Assembly (NCBI GenBank): GCA_002723155.1
Contig: PBNO01000003.1
Span: forward strand, 1 to 64,000
Origin: Ponticaulis sp.
GTDB taxonomy: Bacteria > Pseudomonadota > Alphaproteobacteria > Caulobacterales > Hyphomonadaceae
DNA: 64,000 nucleotides
Direction of reading: 5' to 3'
Numbering within the stretch: the stretch's first letter is position 1; the number at the start of each line of letters is the position of its first letter. Both the position numbers and the translations under genes were made by a program. Positions 36,507 to 45,961 of this stretch are shown in pieces. The notes under the pieces are model-generated. The model made no database searches and had not been told where the DNA came from. It was given only the letters and a program-made list of their open reading frames with translations.

Positions 36507-38846
36507 ATGAAAATAAGTAAAGTACTCGTCGGCAGCGCTTCCATGCTTGCGCTTACTCTCGCTGGCGGCGCTTTCGCGCAGGACGCTGAAACAGACGCGC
36601 CTGCAACCCGCGAAAACACAGTCAGCCGCGTCCTTCAGACCGTGACTGTCAGCGCAACAAAAAAATCAGATGTTGAAGATGTTCAGACAGTTCCAGTCTC
36701 TGTAACTGCATATAACGAAGACACGCTCGACGCACTCAACGTGCGCGACCTTGAATCTCTGTCTTACTCATCACCGAACGTCTCTCTGGACGACGCCGGT
36801 ACATCCCGCGGCACAGCGAACTTCGCGATCCGCGGCCTCGGCGTAAACTCTTCCATTCCATCTATCGACCCTGCTGTAGGCGTGTTCGTTGACGGCGTTT
36901 ACATGGGCATCAACTCAGGTCTCGTGCTTGACCTGTTCGATCTTGAGTCCGTTGAAGTTCTGCGTGGCCCGCAAGGCCTGCTTTTCGGCCGTAACACGAC
37001 AGGTGGCGCGGTTCTCATCAACACTGGCAACCCGACTGACGACTTCACAGCACGTGCACGCGTGGCTTACGAAACGCCAGTCAACGAAGGCCGTGGCGGT
37101 GGAAACCTCTACACTCAGGCGCTCGTTTCCGGCCCGATCATCGAAGACACGCTGAACGGTAAACTCTCTGTCTTCTACAACAGCGATGAAGGCTATTTCG
37201 AGAACCTTGCAAATGGCGAAAACCACGGCGAAGCACTGACCTACATCGTCCGTGGCGCCCTGGAATGGTTCCCGACATCCGACGTCACAAACCTGTTCAA
37301 GATCCAGTATCAGGACGGACGCAGCGATGGCCCCACCGGCCAGAACCGCGGCCTGTTCGAACGCGACAGCTTTGATTTCTCAATCAACAATCCAGGTTTC
37401 GCGACGTCTGAGAGCACATTCATCTCTAACCAGACAACTATCGACGTACCATTCGGCGACGGCACGATCACGAACATCATCGGCTACCGCAACATGGTCA
37501 ACGGCACGAGCGGTGATATCGACTCTACGCCACTGACACTCTTCCACTCCGATACAGAGCTGGAAGCTGAGCAATGGTCTAACGAACTGCGTTATAACGG
37601 CCAGTTCGGCAATGCCGACGTAACAACCGGCCTGTTCTACTTCGAGCAGGACGTGGCTTACACAGAAGTCCGTGAGATCCCGCCTTCCTCTGCAGCTCTC
37701 TTCTACGGCGGCGGCGCTCAGGATCACACCGTTCTCGGTCTCTTCGGTCAGGTCGACTACGACTTCACTGAAAACTTCACCGGTATCTTCGGTCTGCGCT
37801 GGTCGCGTGAAGAAAAAGACGTGGACATCACATATATCCGCCCACGTCCCGCATGTTCTGTTGTCGACGGCTCTTGCCCGACATCCGGCACGAACCCGTT
37901 CATTCCAGGTGAATCTAACGGCTTCACAGACGGCGACACATGGGAAAACTTCACACCACGTGTTGGCTTCCAGTACTTCGCTAACGACACGACGCTCGTT
38001 TACGGTAACTACACACGCGGCTTCCGCTCTGGTGGCTACAACTTCCGCATCACCTCTCCGACTGCGTTCGAGAACCTCTTCCCTGCTGGCCAGTCACGCG
38101 CCTTCGACGAAGAAGCTGTCGACAGCTACGAGATTGGTGTGAAGTGGGAAACTGAAGACGGCCGCGGCCAGGTGAACTCTGCCGTGTTCTTCACTGACAT
38201 TTCCGACATGCAGCGTGAGGTAAACCTTTCCGACCCGACCGCTGGCGTTGTTCAGAACATCGTCAACACAGCTGACGCTGAAATCCTCGGCCTGGAAGTG
38301 GAAGGTCGCTACGCGGTCACGGACAGCCTGCTCGTCATGGGTAACATCGGTCTGATCGACGCCGAATACACAGACGTATCGTTCGACATCTCCGGCGACG
38401 GCGTTGTGGATTCCGCTGACCTTGATCTTTCAATCCCGCGTGTGCCTGAGCTCACATGGGGCGTTGGCGTTCTTTATGACCACGATCTCGGCGATATGGG
38501 TTCCGTGGCAACACGTGTGAACTTCCAGTTCAAGGACCAGTTCGCATACACAGACAACAACTTCGGTTGGGTTCAGGAATACAACTCTCTGACGGCGAAC
38601 GTCACATGGACGACACCTTGGGACGGCGTTCAGCTGTCACTCTACGGTGACAACCTGCTCGACGAAGTCAGCGTTGGTAACGATACACAGCTGCCATTTG
38701 GCGGCGCTCTATCAGGGTTCATCCCGGGTTCACAGAACCTGAGCAATGGTATCAACGAACCGTTCGGTCAGTACCCGGCTGCGGGCACGCTCTCCCCTCT
38801 GAAAAAGGGTCGCGTTCTCGGTATCGAGCTGACTTACGAATACTAG
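36507..38846 (+). CDS. TonB-dependent receptor
   Basis: A 779-residue outer-membrane transporter with signal peptide MKISKVLVGSASMLALTLAGGAFAQ. The TonB-box region and plug (residues about 45-160) include LQTVTVSATKKSDVEDVQTV, YMGINSGLVLDLFDLESVEVL and GPQGLLFGRNTTGGAVLINT. The barrel ends in GIELTYEY with an aromatic C-terminus. It is likely energised by TonB-ExbBD to import siderophores, oligosaccharides or similar. Codon choice is strongly biased to GC-ending codons, consistent with high expression. A rho-independent terminator follows at 38885-38915. Confidence 0.93.
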   Translation: MKISKVLVGSASMLALTLAGGAFAQDAETDAPATRENTVSRVLQTVTVSATKKSDVEDVQTVPVSVTAYNEDTLDALNVRDLESLSYSSPNVSLDDAGTSRGTANFAIRGLGVNSSIPSIDPAVGVFVDGVYMGINSGLVLDLFDLESVEVLRGPQGLLFGRNTTGGAVLINTGNPTDDFTARARVAYETPVNEGRGGGNLYTQALVSGPIIEDTLNGKLSVFYNSDEGYFENLANGENHGEALTYIVRGALEWFPTSDVTNLFKIQYQDGRSDGPTGQNRGLFERDSFDFSINNPGFATSESTFISNQTTIDVPFGDGTITNIIGYRNMVNGTSGDIDSTPLTLFHSDTELEAEQWSNELRYNGQFGNADVTTGLFYFEQDVAYTEVREIPPSSAALFYGGGAQDHTVLGLFGQVDYDFTENFTGIFGLRWSREEKDVDITYIRPRPACSVVDGSCPTSGTNPFIPGESNGFTDGDTWENFTPRVGFQYFANDTTLVYGNYTRGFRSGGYNFRITSPTAFENLFPAGQSRAFDEEAVDSYEIGVKWETEDGRGQVNSAVFFTDISDMQREVNLSDPTAGVVQNIVNTADAEILGLEVEGRYAVTDSLLVMGNIGLIDAEYTDVSFDISGDGVVDSADLDLSIPRVPELTWGVGVLYDHDLGDMGSVATRVNFQFKDQFAYTDNNFGWVQEYNSLTANVTWTTPWDGVQLSLYGDNLLDEVSVGNDTQLPFGGALSGFIPGSQNLSNGINEPFGQYPAAGTLSPLKKGRVLGIELTYEY

Positions 38847-38884
38847 TTCTTTCGGCACGCAAGTGCCTTCCTCCCGAACTAAAA

Positions 38885-38915
38885 GGGCGGCCCTCACAGG
38901 CCGCCCTCTTTTTTT
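38885..38915. terminator. Rho-independent terminator, bidirectional
   Basis: GGGCGGCC at 38885-38892 and GGCCGCCC at 38899-38906 form a perfect 8-bp GC stem with a 6-base loop. It is followed by TCTTTTTTT on the plus strand and preceded by AAAA, so it should stop transcription from both the TonB receptor gene and the convergent enoyl-CoA hydratase gene. Confidence 0.9.
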
Positions 38916-38935
38916 GTTCGATTGTCGGGCACGCG

Positions 38936-39691
38936 TTAGTCGAAAACAGGAGCACGCTTTTCAAAGAAAGCCGTTGCCGCTTCCTTGAATTCTGCCGAGC
39001 GCAGCTGGTTGCCGAAGGCTACCATTTCTTTTTCCATCTGAGCCATGATGGCATCGCGCCCCGCACGGATGAGCTTTTTAGATTCCAGCATGGCGTTTGG
39101 CGGCATTTGGGACACTTGCATGGCGAGCTTCATAGCTTCAGCCGCAAGATCGCCGTCCGGATACACGCGTGAGATCAACCCCACAGACAGTGCCTCCTGC
39201 GCGGTCAGCGCGCGGCCCGTCAGCAGAATATCATTCGCCCATGCCATGCCGACAGCTTGTGGCAAGAGAAGCGAGGAACCGGCTTCCGGCACGACGCCAA
39301 TCTGGGCAAATGGAGCTTTGAATGTCGCGCGCTCGCCCGCAATCACCAGATCAGCGTGAAGCAGCATTGTCAGCCCCACACCGATAGACGGTCCGTTCAC
39401 AGCGATAATGAAAGGTACGTTCACATCGCGGATCGCGCGCAGGAAGCGTCCCACAGGCGCCTCACCTTCCCCGCGCTCGCTCTGGAAGTCGCGAAGGTCG
39501 TTGCCGGCGGTGAACAGTTCACCGTCAGACGTAAGCAGTACTGCACGGATATCCTTGTTCTTATCCGCTTCGAACAGCGCGTCAGCCATCGCGCCATACA
39601 TATCCTGTGTCAGAGCATTTTTAGCGGCAGGACGGTCGATTTTTACGACGCAGACGCGATCATGGCGCTCGACAGAGATAAATTCAGACAT
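38936..39691 (-). CDS. Enoyl-CoA hydratase/isomerase family protein
   Basis: A 251-residue crotonase-fold protein. The oxyanion/CoA segments LLTSDGELFTAGNDLRDF and INGPSIGVGLTMLLHADLVIA are present, followed by FKAPFAQIGVVPEAGSSLLLPQAVG. Enoyl-CoA hydratase or isomerase activity in fatty acid or other acyl-CoA catabolism is likely, but the crotonase superfamily is broad. It is 79 bases downstream of the Mur ligase gene on the same strand, and is convergent with the TonB receptor. Confidence 0.9.
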   Translation of the reverse strand: MSEFISVERHDRVCVVKIDRPAAKNALTQDMYGAMADALFEADKNKDIRAVLLTSDGELFTAGNDLRDFQSERGEGEAPVGRFLRAIRDVNVPFIIAVNGPSIGVGLTMLLHADLVIAGERATFKAPFAQIGVVPEAGSSLLLPQAVGMAWANDILLTGRALTAQEALSVGLISRVYPDGDLAAEAMKLAMQVSQMPPNAMLESKKLIRAGRDAIMAQMEKEMVAFGNQLRSAEFKEAATAFFEKRAPVFD

Positions 39692-39770
39692 TGCGTTTCC
39701 TCAGGCAGATAGACTTTCCGTCTTCTGTCACAGACGCCCCAACGTCATGCAAGCCTGAATTTATGCTTTC

Positions 39771-41210
39771 TCAAACACGGCTGAGAACGCTCGCCGCAAA
39801 TTCTGAAAGCGTGTCGTCTCGCGCTCCCATGACGATAATCCGGTCGCCCGGCTGTGCCAGCGCAACCAGACGATCACCGCACTCGTCGCGCGTTTCAAAA
39901 ACTTCAGCCTGCTTACCAGCCGTTTTGATGTCACCGACCAGATCTTCGCTCGTAACAGAACGGTCCACCGTGCCGCCGAAATAGACCGGCTGCGGCATGA
40001 TCAGAACATCCTCATCGTTGAGACCGTTCACGAACGTCTCGACGAATTCAGCCCGCATTTTCTTGAGCGGCCCAAAACCATGCGGCTGGAACATCACCAG
40101 AAGGCGGCCATCAAAGTCATGCAGCGTGCGAAGAGTTGCGCCGATCTTATCCGGATTGTGCCCGAAATCATCAATGACGGTGATGCCAGCCTCAGTAGTG
40201 CCAACAATGTCGAAGCGGCGCTTAATGCCGGTAAACTTCTCAACGGATTTACACGCAGCATCGAAGGAGACGCCCACTCGCGTCACGGCAGCAATAGCCG
40301 CCAGCGCATTATAGACATTGTGCACGCCCGGCATTTGCAGCGTTACAAATGCAGATTTACGCAATTCGTCGCTCATATGTGCGCGGAACGAAATGCTCGT
40401 CGGGCCTGGTTCAATGTCACTGGCGGTGAATTCAGACATCGGGTCATCAAGGCTGAAAGAGACCGAAGCATGTTCCGGCTCGTCACCATGCCCCAGAAGT
40501 TTCTGGTTCAGGCGGCTGGTTTCTTCATTCTCATCATTGAGAACGGCAACTTCAGAGCGGCGCGCAAAGCCTTCAAACAGAACGCGTAGCTCATCCATAG
40601 TTTTATGGTCGAGCGCGATATTGTTGATGAGCGCCACCGTTGGATTATAGCGCGCAATCGAGCCATCGCTTTCATCCACTTCTGACACGAAAATCTCGCC
40701 AGACCCGACAAGCGCGCTCGCAAACAGCGCATCCGGGGTGACGAAGTTCTTCATCACCGCGCCATTCATCACGGTCGGCTTGAGCCCCAGATCATGGAGG
40801 ATCCAACCAATCATACCTGTCGTCGTGGATTTGCCGGACGTCCCCGCTACGCCAATGCTTTTCGGCGCTTCGTTGAACGAGCTGGACAGAAGTTCGGCTC
40901 GGCCAAGGCGTGTGCAACCAAGCTTTAGCGCAGCTGCTACATCCGGCACGGTGTCTTCAACCGCAGCAGACGCAACAAGGATCTGATCCTTGCTTTGGAG
41001 GCCCGATCCATCCTGAGGAAACAGTTTGAAACCCTGAGCCTTCAGATAGTCGAATTTCTCAGCTGAGCGGCCCTGATCATACGCACGGTCAGAGCCTGAA
41101 ACTTCGGCACCCTGCCCTTTGAGGATCATAGCGAGCGGCAGCATGCCGCTTCCGCCGATACCGCAGAAGAAATAGCTTTTGGCCTTCTGGCCCTCACCGG
41201 CTAGGGTCAT
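39771..41210 (-). CDS. Mur ligase family protein (MurC/Mpl-like)
   Basis: A 479-residue Mur ligase. The N-terminal Rossmann-like motif GIGGSGMLPLAMILKGQGAEVSGSD and central P-loop GVAGTSGKSTTTGMIGWIL match MurC/Mpl-type ligases. The typical central loop GTHGKTTT of Mpl is replaced by GTSGKSTTT. It is divergent (37-base gap) from an LD-carboxypeptidase gene, the classic recycling partner, favouring Mpl-like ligation of tripeptide to UDP-MurNAc. The gene could instead be a MurC paralogue; the sequence alone does not decide. Confidence 0.82.
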   Translation of the reverse strand: MTLAGEGQKAKSYFFCGIGGSGMLPLAMILKGQGAEVSGSDRAYDQGRSAEKFDYLKAQGFKLFPQDGSGLQSKDQILVASAAVEDTVPDVAAALKLGCTRLGRAELLSSSFNEAPKSIGVAGTSGKSTTTGMIGWILHDLGLKPTVMNGAVMKNFVTPDALFASALVGSGEIFVSEVDESDGSIARYNPTVALINNIALDHKTMDELRVLFEGFARRSEVAVLNDENEETSRLNQKLLGHGDEPEHASVSFSLDDPMSEFTASDIEPGPTSISFRAHMSDELRKSAFVTLQMPGVHNVYNALAAIAAVTRVGVSFDAACKSVEKFTGIKRRFDIVGTTEAGITVIDDFGHNPDKIGATLRTLHDFDGRLLVMFQPHGFGPLKKMRAEFVETFVNGLNDEDVLIMPQPVYFGGTVDRSVTSEDLVGDIKTAGKQAEVFETRDECGDRLVALAQPGDRIIVMGARDDTLSEFAASVLSRV

Positions 41211-41247
41211 AGCGAATCACTCATCTCTAATCCTTGTAGAGGTCTAT

Positions 41248-42084
41248 ATGGGCAGTTCCGGTTTGACGATAGGCGTGGTCGCCCCGGCTAAGGCGATCTC
41301 ACAGGAAACCGCCGAAAAAGTGACGCGCTTCGCCCGCGAGCATTACGGTAGCGAGATCGAGCTGCGTTTTCACCCGCAATGCTTCCTCACGCACGGCCAT
41401 TTTGCAGGCAATGATGAAGCCCGCAGCCTCGCTTTTCTGGAATATGCAAACTCGCCGGATATCGACGTGATCTGGGCGGCGCGCGGCGGCTATGGCTGCA
41501 TGCGCCTGCATGATTCCATGTTCGAACGCCTGAACGGCAACGCAAATGCCAAAGCCTATATCGGCTATTCCGATTTCGGCGCGGTGCTCGCACGTCTCTA
41601 CAAAATGCAGATTGGTCGCCCCATCCACGGGCCGGTCGCCGTCGAGATTGAACGCACGGGCGGCGAAGCCTGTATTGCCCGCGTCTTCGATTATCTGACA
41701 GGGCGTTCGCTAGAAGGCATTGAGCCTATGGCCCGCGCTCCGCATCCGCGTGTCGCGATCAATCTCTCCATCATTGAGCACCTGATTGGCACGCACTGGC
41801 AACCGGACCTGTCAGGTCATGTCCTGATGATCGAAGATGTTGGCGAGTATGAATACGCCATCGACAGGAAGATGTTCACGCTCTGCTCGAACGAGAATAT
41901 CCGTCAGGCGCGCGGCATTGCGCTAGGGCGCTGTTCAGATATTCCGGAGAACGAAATTCCGTTCGGCATGACCTATGAAGAGAGCGTGCGCGAATGGTGC
42001 CACCGCTCCGGCATCGAATATCTCGGCCGCGCCGATATCGGGCATGATATCGACAACAAACTCGTTGTCTGGGGACAGGGATAA
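41248..42084 (+). CDS. LD-carboxypeptidase (peptidase family S66)
   Basis: A 278-residue LdcA-type serine carboxypeptidase starting MGSSGLTIGVVAPA; an upstream in-frame start exists, but the ATG at 41248 has an AGAGG ribosome site. Conserved blocks are IWAARGGYGCMRL, YIGYSDFGAVL with the predicted nucleophile Ser, VLMIEDVGEYEY and the C-terminal ADIGHDID. It removes the terminal D-Ala from muropeptide tetrapeptides in recycling. It is divergent from the Mur ligase (Mpl-like) gene, consistent with a recycling module. Confidence 0.9.
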   Translation: MGSSGLTIGVVAPAKAISQETAEKVTRFAREHYGSEIELRFHPQCFLTHGHFAGNDEARSLAFLEYANSPDIDVIWAARGGYGCMRLHDSMFERLNGNANAKAYIGYSDFGAVLARLYKMQIGRPIHGPVAVEIERTGGEACIARVFDYLTGRSLEGIEPMARAPHPRVAINLSIIEHLIGTHWQPDLSGHVLMIEDVGEYEYAIDRKMFTLCSNENIRQARGIALGRCSDIPENEIPFGMTYEESVREWCHRSGIEYLGRADIGHDIDNKLVVWGQG

Positions 42085-42180
42085 GCTCCGGCCCAACCGC
42101 GACGAGACCTTCCGAGAGGCCGGGCCGGAGCAATCCGTCAGGCAAAGGGCTGGGATGCCTGACGAAATCCTGACAGACGC

Positions 42181-44328
42181 CTAGCCGCCAAACTGATAGC
42201 TCGCGGAAATCTTGAAGCTCTGTCCCGGCTCGGAAACGCCCTGATACACGCGCTCATAATTCTCGCCGAACAGGTTATCGACGCCGAAATCCAGCCGCAC
42301 GCCATTTGCCGCGCTCGGCTGCCAGCTCGCATAGAGATCAACCACTGCGTAGCTCTCGCGGGTCTCCACAACTGCGCCCGCGCCATCGCGCTGCTCAAAG
42401 TCGTCGGCGTATTGCACCCGGGTTCCCACGCGCAGATCCCGATCTTCAAACGAGTAGCCGGCGTTCAACGCCAGACGATCCGGCGACAATGTACCAAGGT
42501 CTGCCCCTGTAGTGAGGTCGGTGCCTTCGATTGAGGAATAGCTGAGGCGCGCAAAGTATCCGCCAATTTCATATGATGCTTCCATCTCGACACCGGAAAT
42601 CTCGGCTGCATCCACATTATCGGAATAGGTCGTTCCCGCCGTGCACGGGAAGAATGTCGGCTCTGTGAAACACGTCGGATCATAGGCGAAATCAACGCTC
42701 AGATTGATAAGGTCTTCCACATCACTCTCGTAACGGGACACCTTGCCCTGTAGCCTGTCGCCATTTGTCAGCAGGTCGTGGAAGTCCACGCCGAAGCCGA
42801 ACTCAACCGTTTCACTGGTTTCAGGAAGCAGGTTTGCATTCGGCACGAAATTGTTGCTCACGAATACAAAGCTTCCACCTGCCGGATTGAAAAGGACGGG
42901 ATGCGGAACAGAGAAATGCGTCCCATCGAGGTAAAGCTCGTTCACACTTGGCGCACGGAGGCCTTCAGAATAACTCGCGAAGACACGGAACCACTCTACC
43001 GGCCCATAGCTCGTTGCGAAACGCGGCGAAAATTCTTCAGTGCTCTGTGTACTGCCTGACGAATCCGATGAGCTCTCGAAAGAGTCGTATCGTACGCCAG
43101 GAATAAGCAGCACCTCGCCGGGCAAACCGAACGGCTGGTCGATGCGCGTTTCCAGCTGCGCATAAAGTCCGGTAAACTCTGCAGATGCGTTCGGCACGCC
43201 GCCTCGCGTGCCGCTGGTGGTCGCATCATCGCGACCCGTCTGGACGTCTTCGTACCAGTCACCCCCAATTGTGAAGACACTGTTCGCGCCAAACAGATCA
43301 AAGACCGCTGCATTCTGAAGACTTACACCGGTCGTCTCGACTTCCCGACCTAACGCACGCGGTATCGTGCTGTCGAATTCGTTTACAGCGTTGTTCGCCT
43401 GATACACCGTCATACGCGCATTGATCAGCTCTGAAACAGGGTTGAAATATAGCCCCGCTGTGAACGTATCGCTCTCGATATCTTTTTCGACATCGCGGTC
43501 GAGTGTCGGATCACCGGAGTTTCCTGTACCTTGTCCATTATTCGGCTCAATCGCGGAGTTACTGAACCCCTGCCAGGAGAGCTCGCCGCGCAGCGCCTCT
43601 GAAAACTGGTAGCCGAGCTTAACCAGCCCGGATGAGATATCGTCGTCAGACGGTAGAGACGCGCCACTGCCCAGTTCTATGTCACCGGAATTTCTGAGGG
43701 ACAGGCTGGCAACGGCGTCCAAATTTCCCTGCACACCGAAGGCTGTGAAACTCGCGAAGGTTTCCTCATTCACACTTTGAAAGCCCGCCCTCACACGCGC
43801 ACCATAGCTTTCGCCCTCACGCAGAAGGTCTGCCGCATCGACGGTCTCAAATGCGAGAACACCGCCCACTGCACCGGAACCGTAGAGTGACGACGCCGGG
43901 CCGCGCACCACCTCAACCGTACTGATGAGTTCGGGATCGATAAAGAAACGCCCGTCATGACCGGAGATGAAAGACTGACGTGCTCCATCCAGAAGGATCA
44001 GAACATTATCGCCGCTGAGACCGCGAATACTCGGCACTTCGCCCGTGCGTCGTGGACCGCCAGAGAAATCGACGCCCGGCACATCACGAAGAAGGTCTGA
44101 TGGCGTTGACGGGATAAGCAGCTCGATATCATCCCGCGAAACCACACTCACCTGACCGGGATAATCGAACACTGCAATTGGATTGGACGTGCCATAAACC
44201 GTCACCTCATCCGCGCGCAGTTCTGCAACAGGCTCCGCCTCCTCGGCACCTGCAGACAACGCACACGCTGCTACGCCAAACATAAGGCCACTTACCCCCC
44301 GACAGGTCAGTCTTAAACTCAGCATCAT
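42181..44328 (-). CDS. TonB-dependent heme/hemoglobin-type receptor
   Basis: A 715-residue outer-membrane receptor; the ATG at 44328 follows an AAGGAA site and gives a signal peptide (MMLSLRLTCRGVSGLMFGVAACALSAGA). The plug contains GPRRTGEVPSIRGLSGDNVLILLDG. The barrel has EGLRAPSVNELYLDGTHF and VPNANLLPETSETVEFG, which correspond to the FRAP/NPNL-type boxes of heme receptors, and it ends in FKISASYQFGG. Import of heme or hemoglobin iron is inferred. A Fur-like box lies at 44340-44354. It is divergent from the DUF6607 gene. Confidence 0.85.
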   Translation of the reverse strand: MMLSLRLTCRGVSGLMFGVAACALSAGAEEAEPVAELRADEVTVYGTSNPIAVFDYPGQVSVVSRDDIELLIPSTPSDLLRDVPGVDFSGGPRRTGEVPSIRGLSGDNVLILLDGARQSFISGHDGRFFIDPELISTVEVVRGPASSLYGSGAVGGVLAFETVDAADLLREGESYGARVRAGFQSVNEETFASFTAFGVQGNLDAVASLSLRNSGDIELGSGASLPSDDDISSGLVKLGYQFSEALRGELSWQGFSNSAIEPNNGQGTGNSGDPTLDRDVEKDIESDTFTAGLYFNPVSELINARMTVYQANNAVNEFDSTIPRALGREVETTGVSLQNAAVFDLFGANSVFTIGGDWYEDVQTGRDDATTSGTRGGVPNASAEFTGLYAQLETRIDQPFGLPGEVLLIPGVRYDSFESSSDSSGSTQSTEEFSPRFATSYGPVEWFRVFASYSEGLRAPSVNELYLDGTHFSVPHPVLFNPAGGSFVFVSNNFVPNANLLPETSETVEFGFGVDFHDLLTNGDRLQGKVSRYESDVEDLINLSVDFAYDPTCFTEPTFFPCTAGTTYSDNVDAAEISGVEMEASYEIGGYFARLSYSSIEGTDLTTGADLGTLSPDRLALNAGYSFEDRDLRVGTRVQYADDFEQRDGAGAVVETRESYAVVDLYASWQPSAANGVRLDFGVDNLFGENYERVYQGVSEPGQSFKISASYQFGG

Positions 44329-44339
44329 AATTTCCTTTA

Positions 44340-44354
44340 TGCGAATGATTCTCA
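44340..44354. promoter_or_regulatory. Fur-like box
   Basis: Read on the minus strand, TGAGAATCATTCGCA (44354-44340) matches the 7-1-7 Fur consensus TGATAATNATTATCA at most positions. It lies 12 bases upstream of the heme-receptor start in the divergent gap to the DUF6607 gene, so iron repression of the receptor, and possibly of both genes, is likely. Confidence 0.7.
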
Positions 44355-44439
44355 TTTGCTTTATGAAAGGATATATGAGATTGCAAGTCATTCTTAATTA
44401 AATTATGAATCTGGAAAGATCCAGTTCAGAGGGACCAAT

Positions 44440-45477
44440 ATGATCGCTACGTTTTCAAGACTGGCTATCGGGGCATCTGCTTTCGCACTTGTCACCGCCT
44501 GCCAAACCGCCCAACAGGCGGCGCCTACTGCAACCCAGGCCTTCAATGTGCAAACTGAGACAACTTTTACACAGGACAGAGATGCAATCCTGGCAATGGC
44601 TGGGGATTACCGCGTCCGCTTCGACTTCACAGAGACCCTTCCACTACTCGCAGGTTATGAGCTCGCGGAGGAAAAGATTTCAGGCGGCTTCGAAGTCGTG
44701 CGCGTGATTGAAGACGAAGGCGACTTCATCAGCCTGCAGCATATTCTGGTGGTTGGACCGGAGGAGGCGCCAGTGGTGGTAAAGCACTGGCGACAGGACT
44801 GGCAGTACGAACCTTCAAGCGTGATGGTGTTCATTGGCGGAAATGCATGGGAAATGCGTGACGTACCAACAGAAAATGCCGCAGGAAGCTGGTCACAAAC
44901 TGTCTATCAGGTCGATGATGCTCCACGATATGGTGCAGTCGGGCGCTGGACCCACGACGCTGGCGTTTCGCAATGGGTGCCCCCCGCAGAATGGCGACCT
45001 CTACCCCGTCGGGACATGACAACACGTGACGACTATCACACGATCAGCGCGATCAACCAGCACACCATCACACCAGACGGCTGGGCTCATGAGCAAAACA
45101 ATACAAAGCTTATCCTCGGGCATGACACTCCGGTCGCACTGGTAAGAGAGCTCGGCATCAACACCTATCGACACAGCACGGACTTTGATCCGTCACCGGC
45201 TCTGGAGTACTGGACAGCGACTGCAGACTATTGGGCGCTGATACGTGAGGAATGGGCGCGGATTGCCCGTGAGAATGAGCGATTTGCGATAAGCGTGACA
45301 GGTGAAACGGACGAAATGTACGGCCCCCTTCTCACGATTGCAGATGATGTCATGAACGGTGTTTTGAGCGCGGAAGCGGGTTTTGAAGAAGCGAAAGGCG
45401 TAATTTCGGAATACGTCACAGCAGATATTGCTCCGCTGAACTTACGTCTTCGCGAAACGAACACACTGATCGACTAA
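44440..45477 (+). CDS. DUF6607-like lipoprotein
   Basis: A 345-residue protein with a lipobox-type signal (LVTAC, Cys at about residue 21), so probably a lipoprotein. Its body (DYRVRFDFTETLPLLAGYEL, HWRQDWQYEPSSVMVF, AWEMRDVP, WSQTVYQVDDAPRYG) resembles the DUF6607 family. Function is unknown. It is divergent from the heme-type receptor and shares its promoter region with the Fur-like box, so a role in iron or heme acquisition is an inference from context. Confidence 0.7.
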   Translation: MIATFSRLAIGASAFALVTACQTAQQAAPTATQAFNVQTETTFTQDRDAILAMAGDYRVRFDFTETLPLLAGYELAEEKISGGFEVVRVIEDEGDFISLQHILVVGPEEAPVVVKHWRQDWQYEPSSVMVFIGGNAWEMRDVPTENAAGSWSQTVYQVDDAPRYGAVGRWTHDAGVSQWVPPAEWRPLPRRDMTTRDDYHTISAINQHTITPDGWAHEQNNTKLILGHDTPVALVRELGINTYRHSTDFDPSPALEYWTATADYWALIREEWARIARENERFAISVTGETDEMYGPLLTIADDVMNGVLSAEAGFEEAKGVISEYVTADIAPLNLRLRETNTLID

Positions 45478-45501
45478 ATGATTGAAGCAGAGCCGGTCAG
45501 C

Positions 45502-45951
45502 CTAGCTGGTCGGCTCCTCGCCGCGATAAACGCCCTGCTCTTGCAGCGTTTCCTGAATTTCGCGCGGAATGTAATTTTCATCGTGCTTGGCGAGCAGCTC
45601 GTCGGCCTCAAACGTGTAGGCATCCGTGAAGACGCCGTTCGCAACCACGCCCTGCCCTTCACGGAAGAGATCCGGAATAAAGCCGTCATAGGCAACCGCG
45701 ATCTCGCCTTCAGCATCTTCAACAACAAAGCGTAGCGCGCCATCTTCGAGCGTACGGACCGAGCCCATCTGAACCAGACCGCCAATGCGCGCGCGCTCAC
45801 CCGGCACAGCACCGCCCTGCGCGACGAGGTCTTTCGGCGTGTAGAACAGCTGAACCTGACTGGACAGAGCCGTCAGCGTGAGGCCGACAGCGCCGACCAG
45901 AATCACACCAGCAATAACGATCAGCCAGAAACGACGTGCACGTGCGCGCAT
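45502..45951 (-). CDS. ccmE: Cytochrome c maturation heme chaperone CcmE
   Basis: A 149-residue protein with an N-terminal membrane helix (about 9-29), an OB-fold periplasmic domain and the heme-attachment motif AKHDENYIP. The His (H123) forms the transient covalent heme bond; Y127 is the axial ligand. CcmE carries heme from CcmC to the apocytochrome lyase. The other ccm genes are not adjacent: it follows the kinase gene by 10 bases on the same strand, an unusual place that suggests joint expression with the two-component system. Confidence 0.93.
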   Translation of the reverse strand: MRARARRFWLIVIAGVILVGAVGLTLTALSSQVQLFYTPKDLVAQGGAVPGERARIGGLVQMGSVRTLEDGALRFVVEDAEGEIAVAYDGFIPDLFREGQGVVANGVFTDAYTFEADELLAKHDENYIPREIQETLQEQGVYRGEEPTS

Positions 45952-45961
45952 AGAAAACTCC

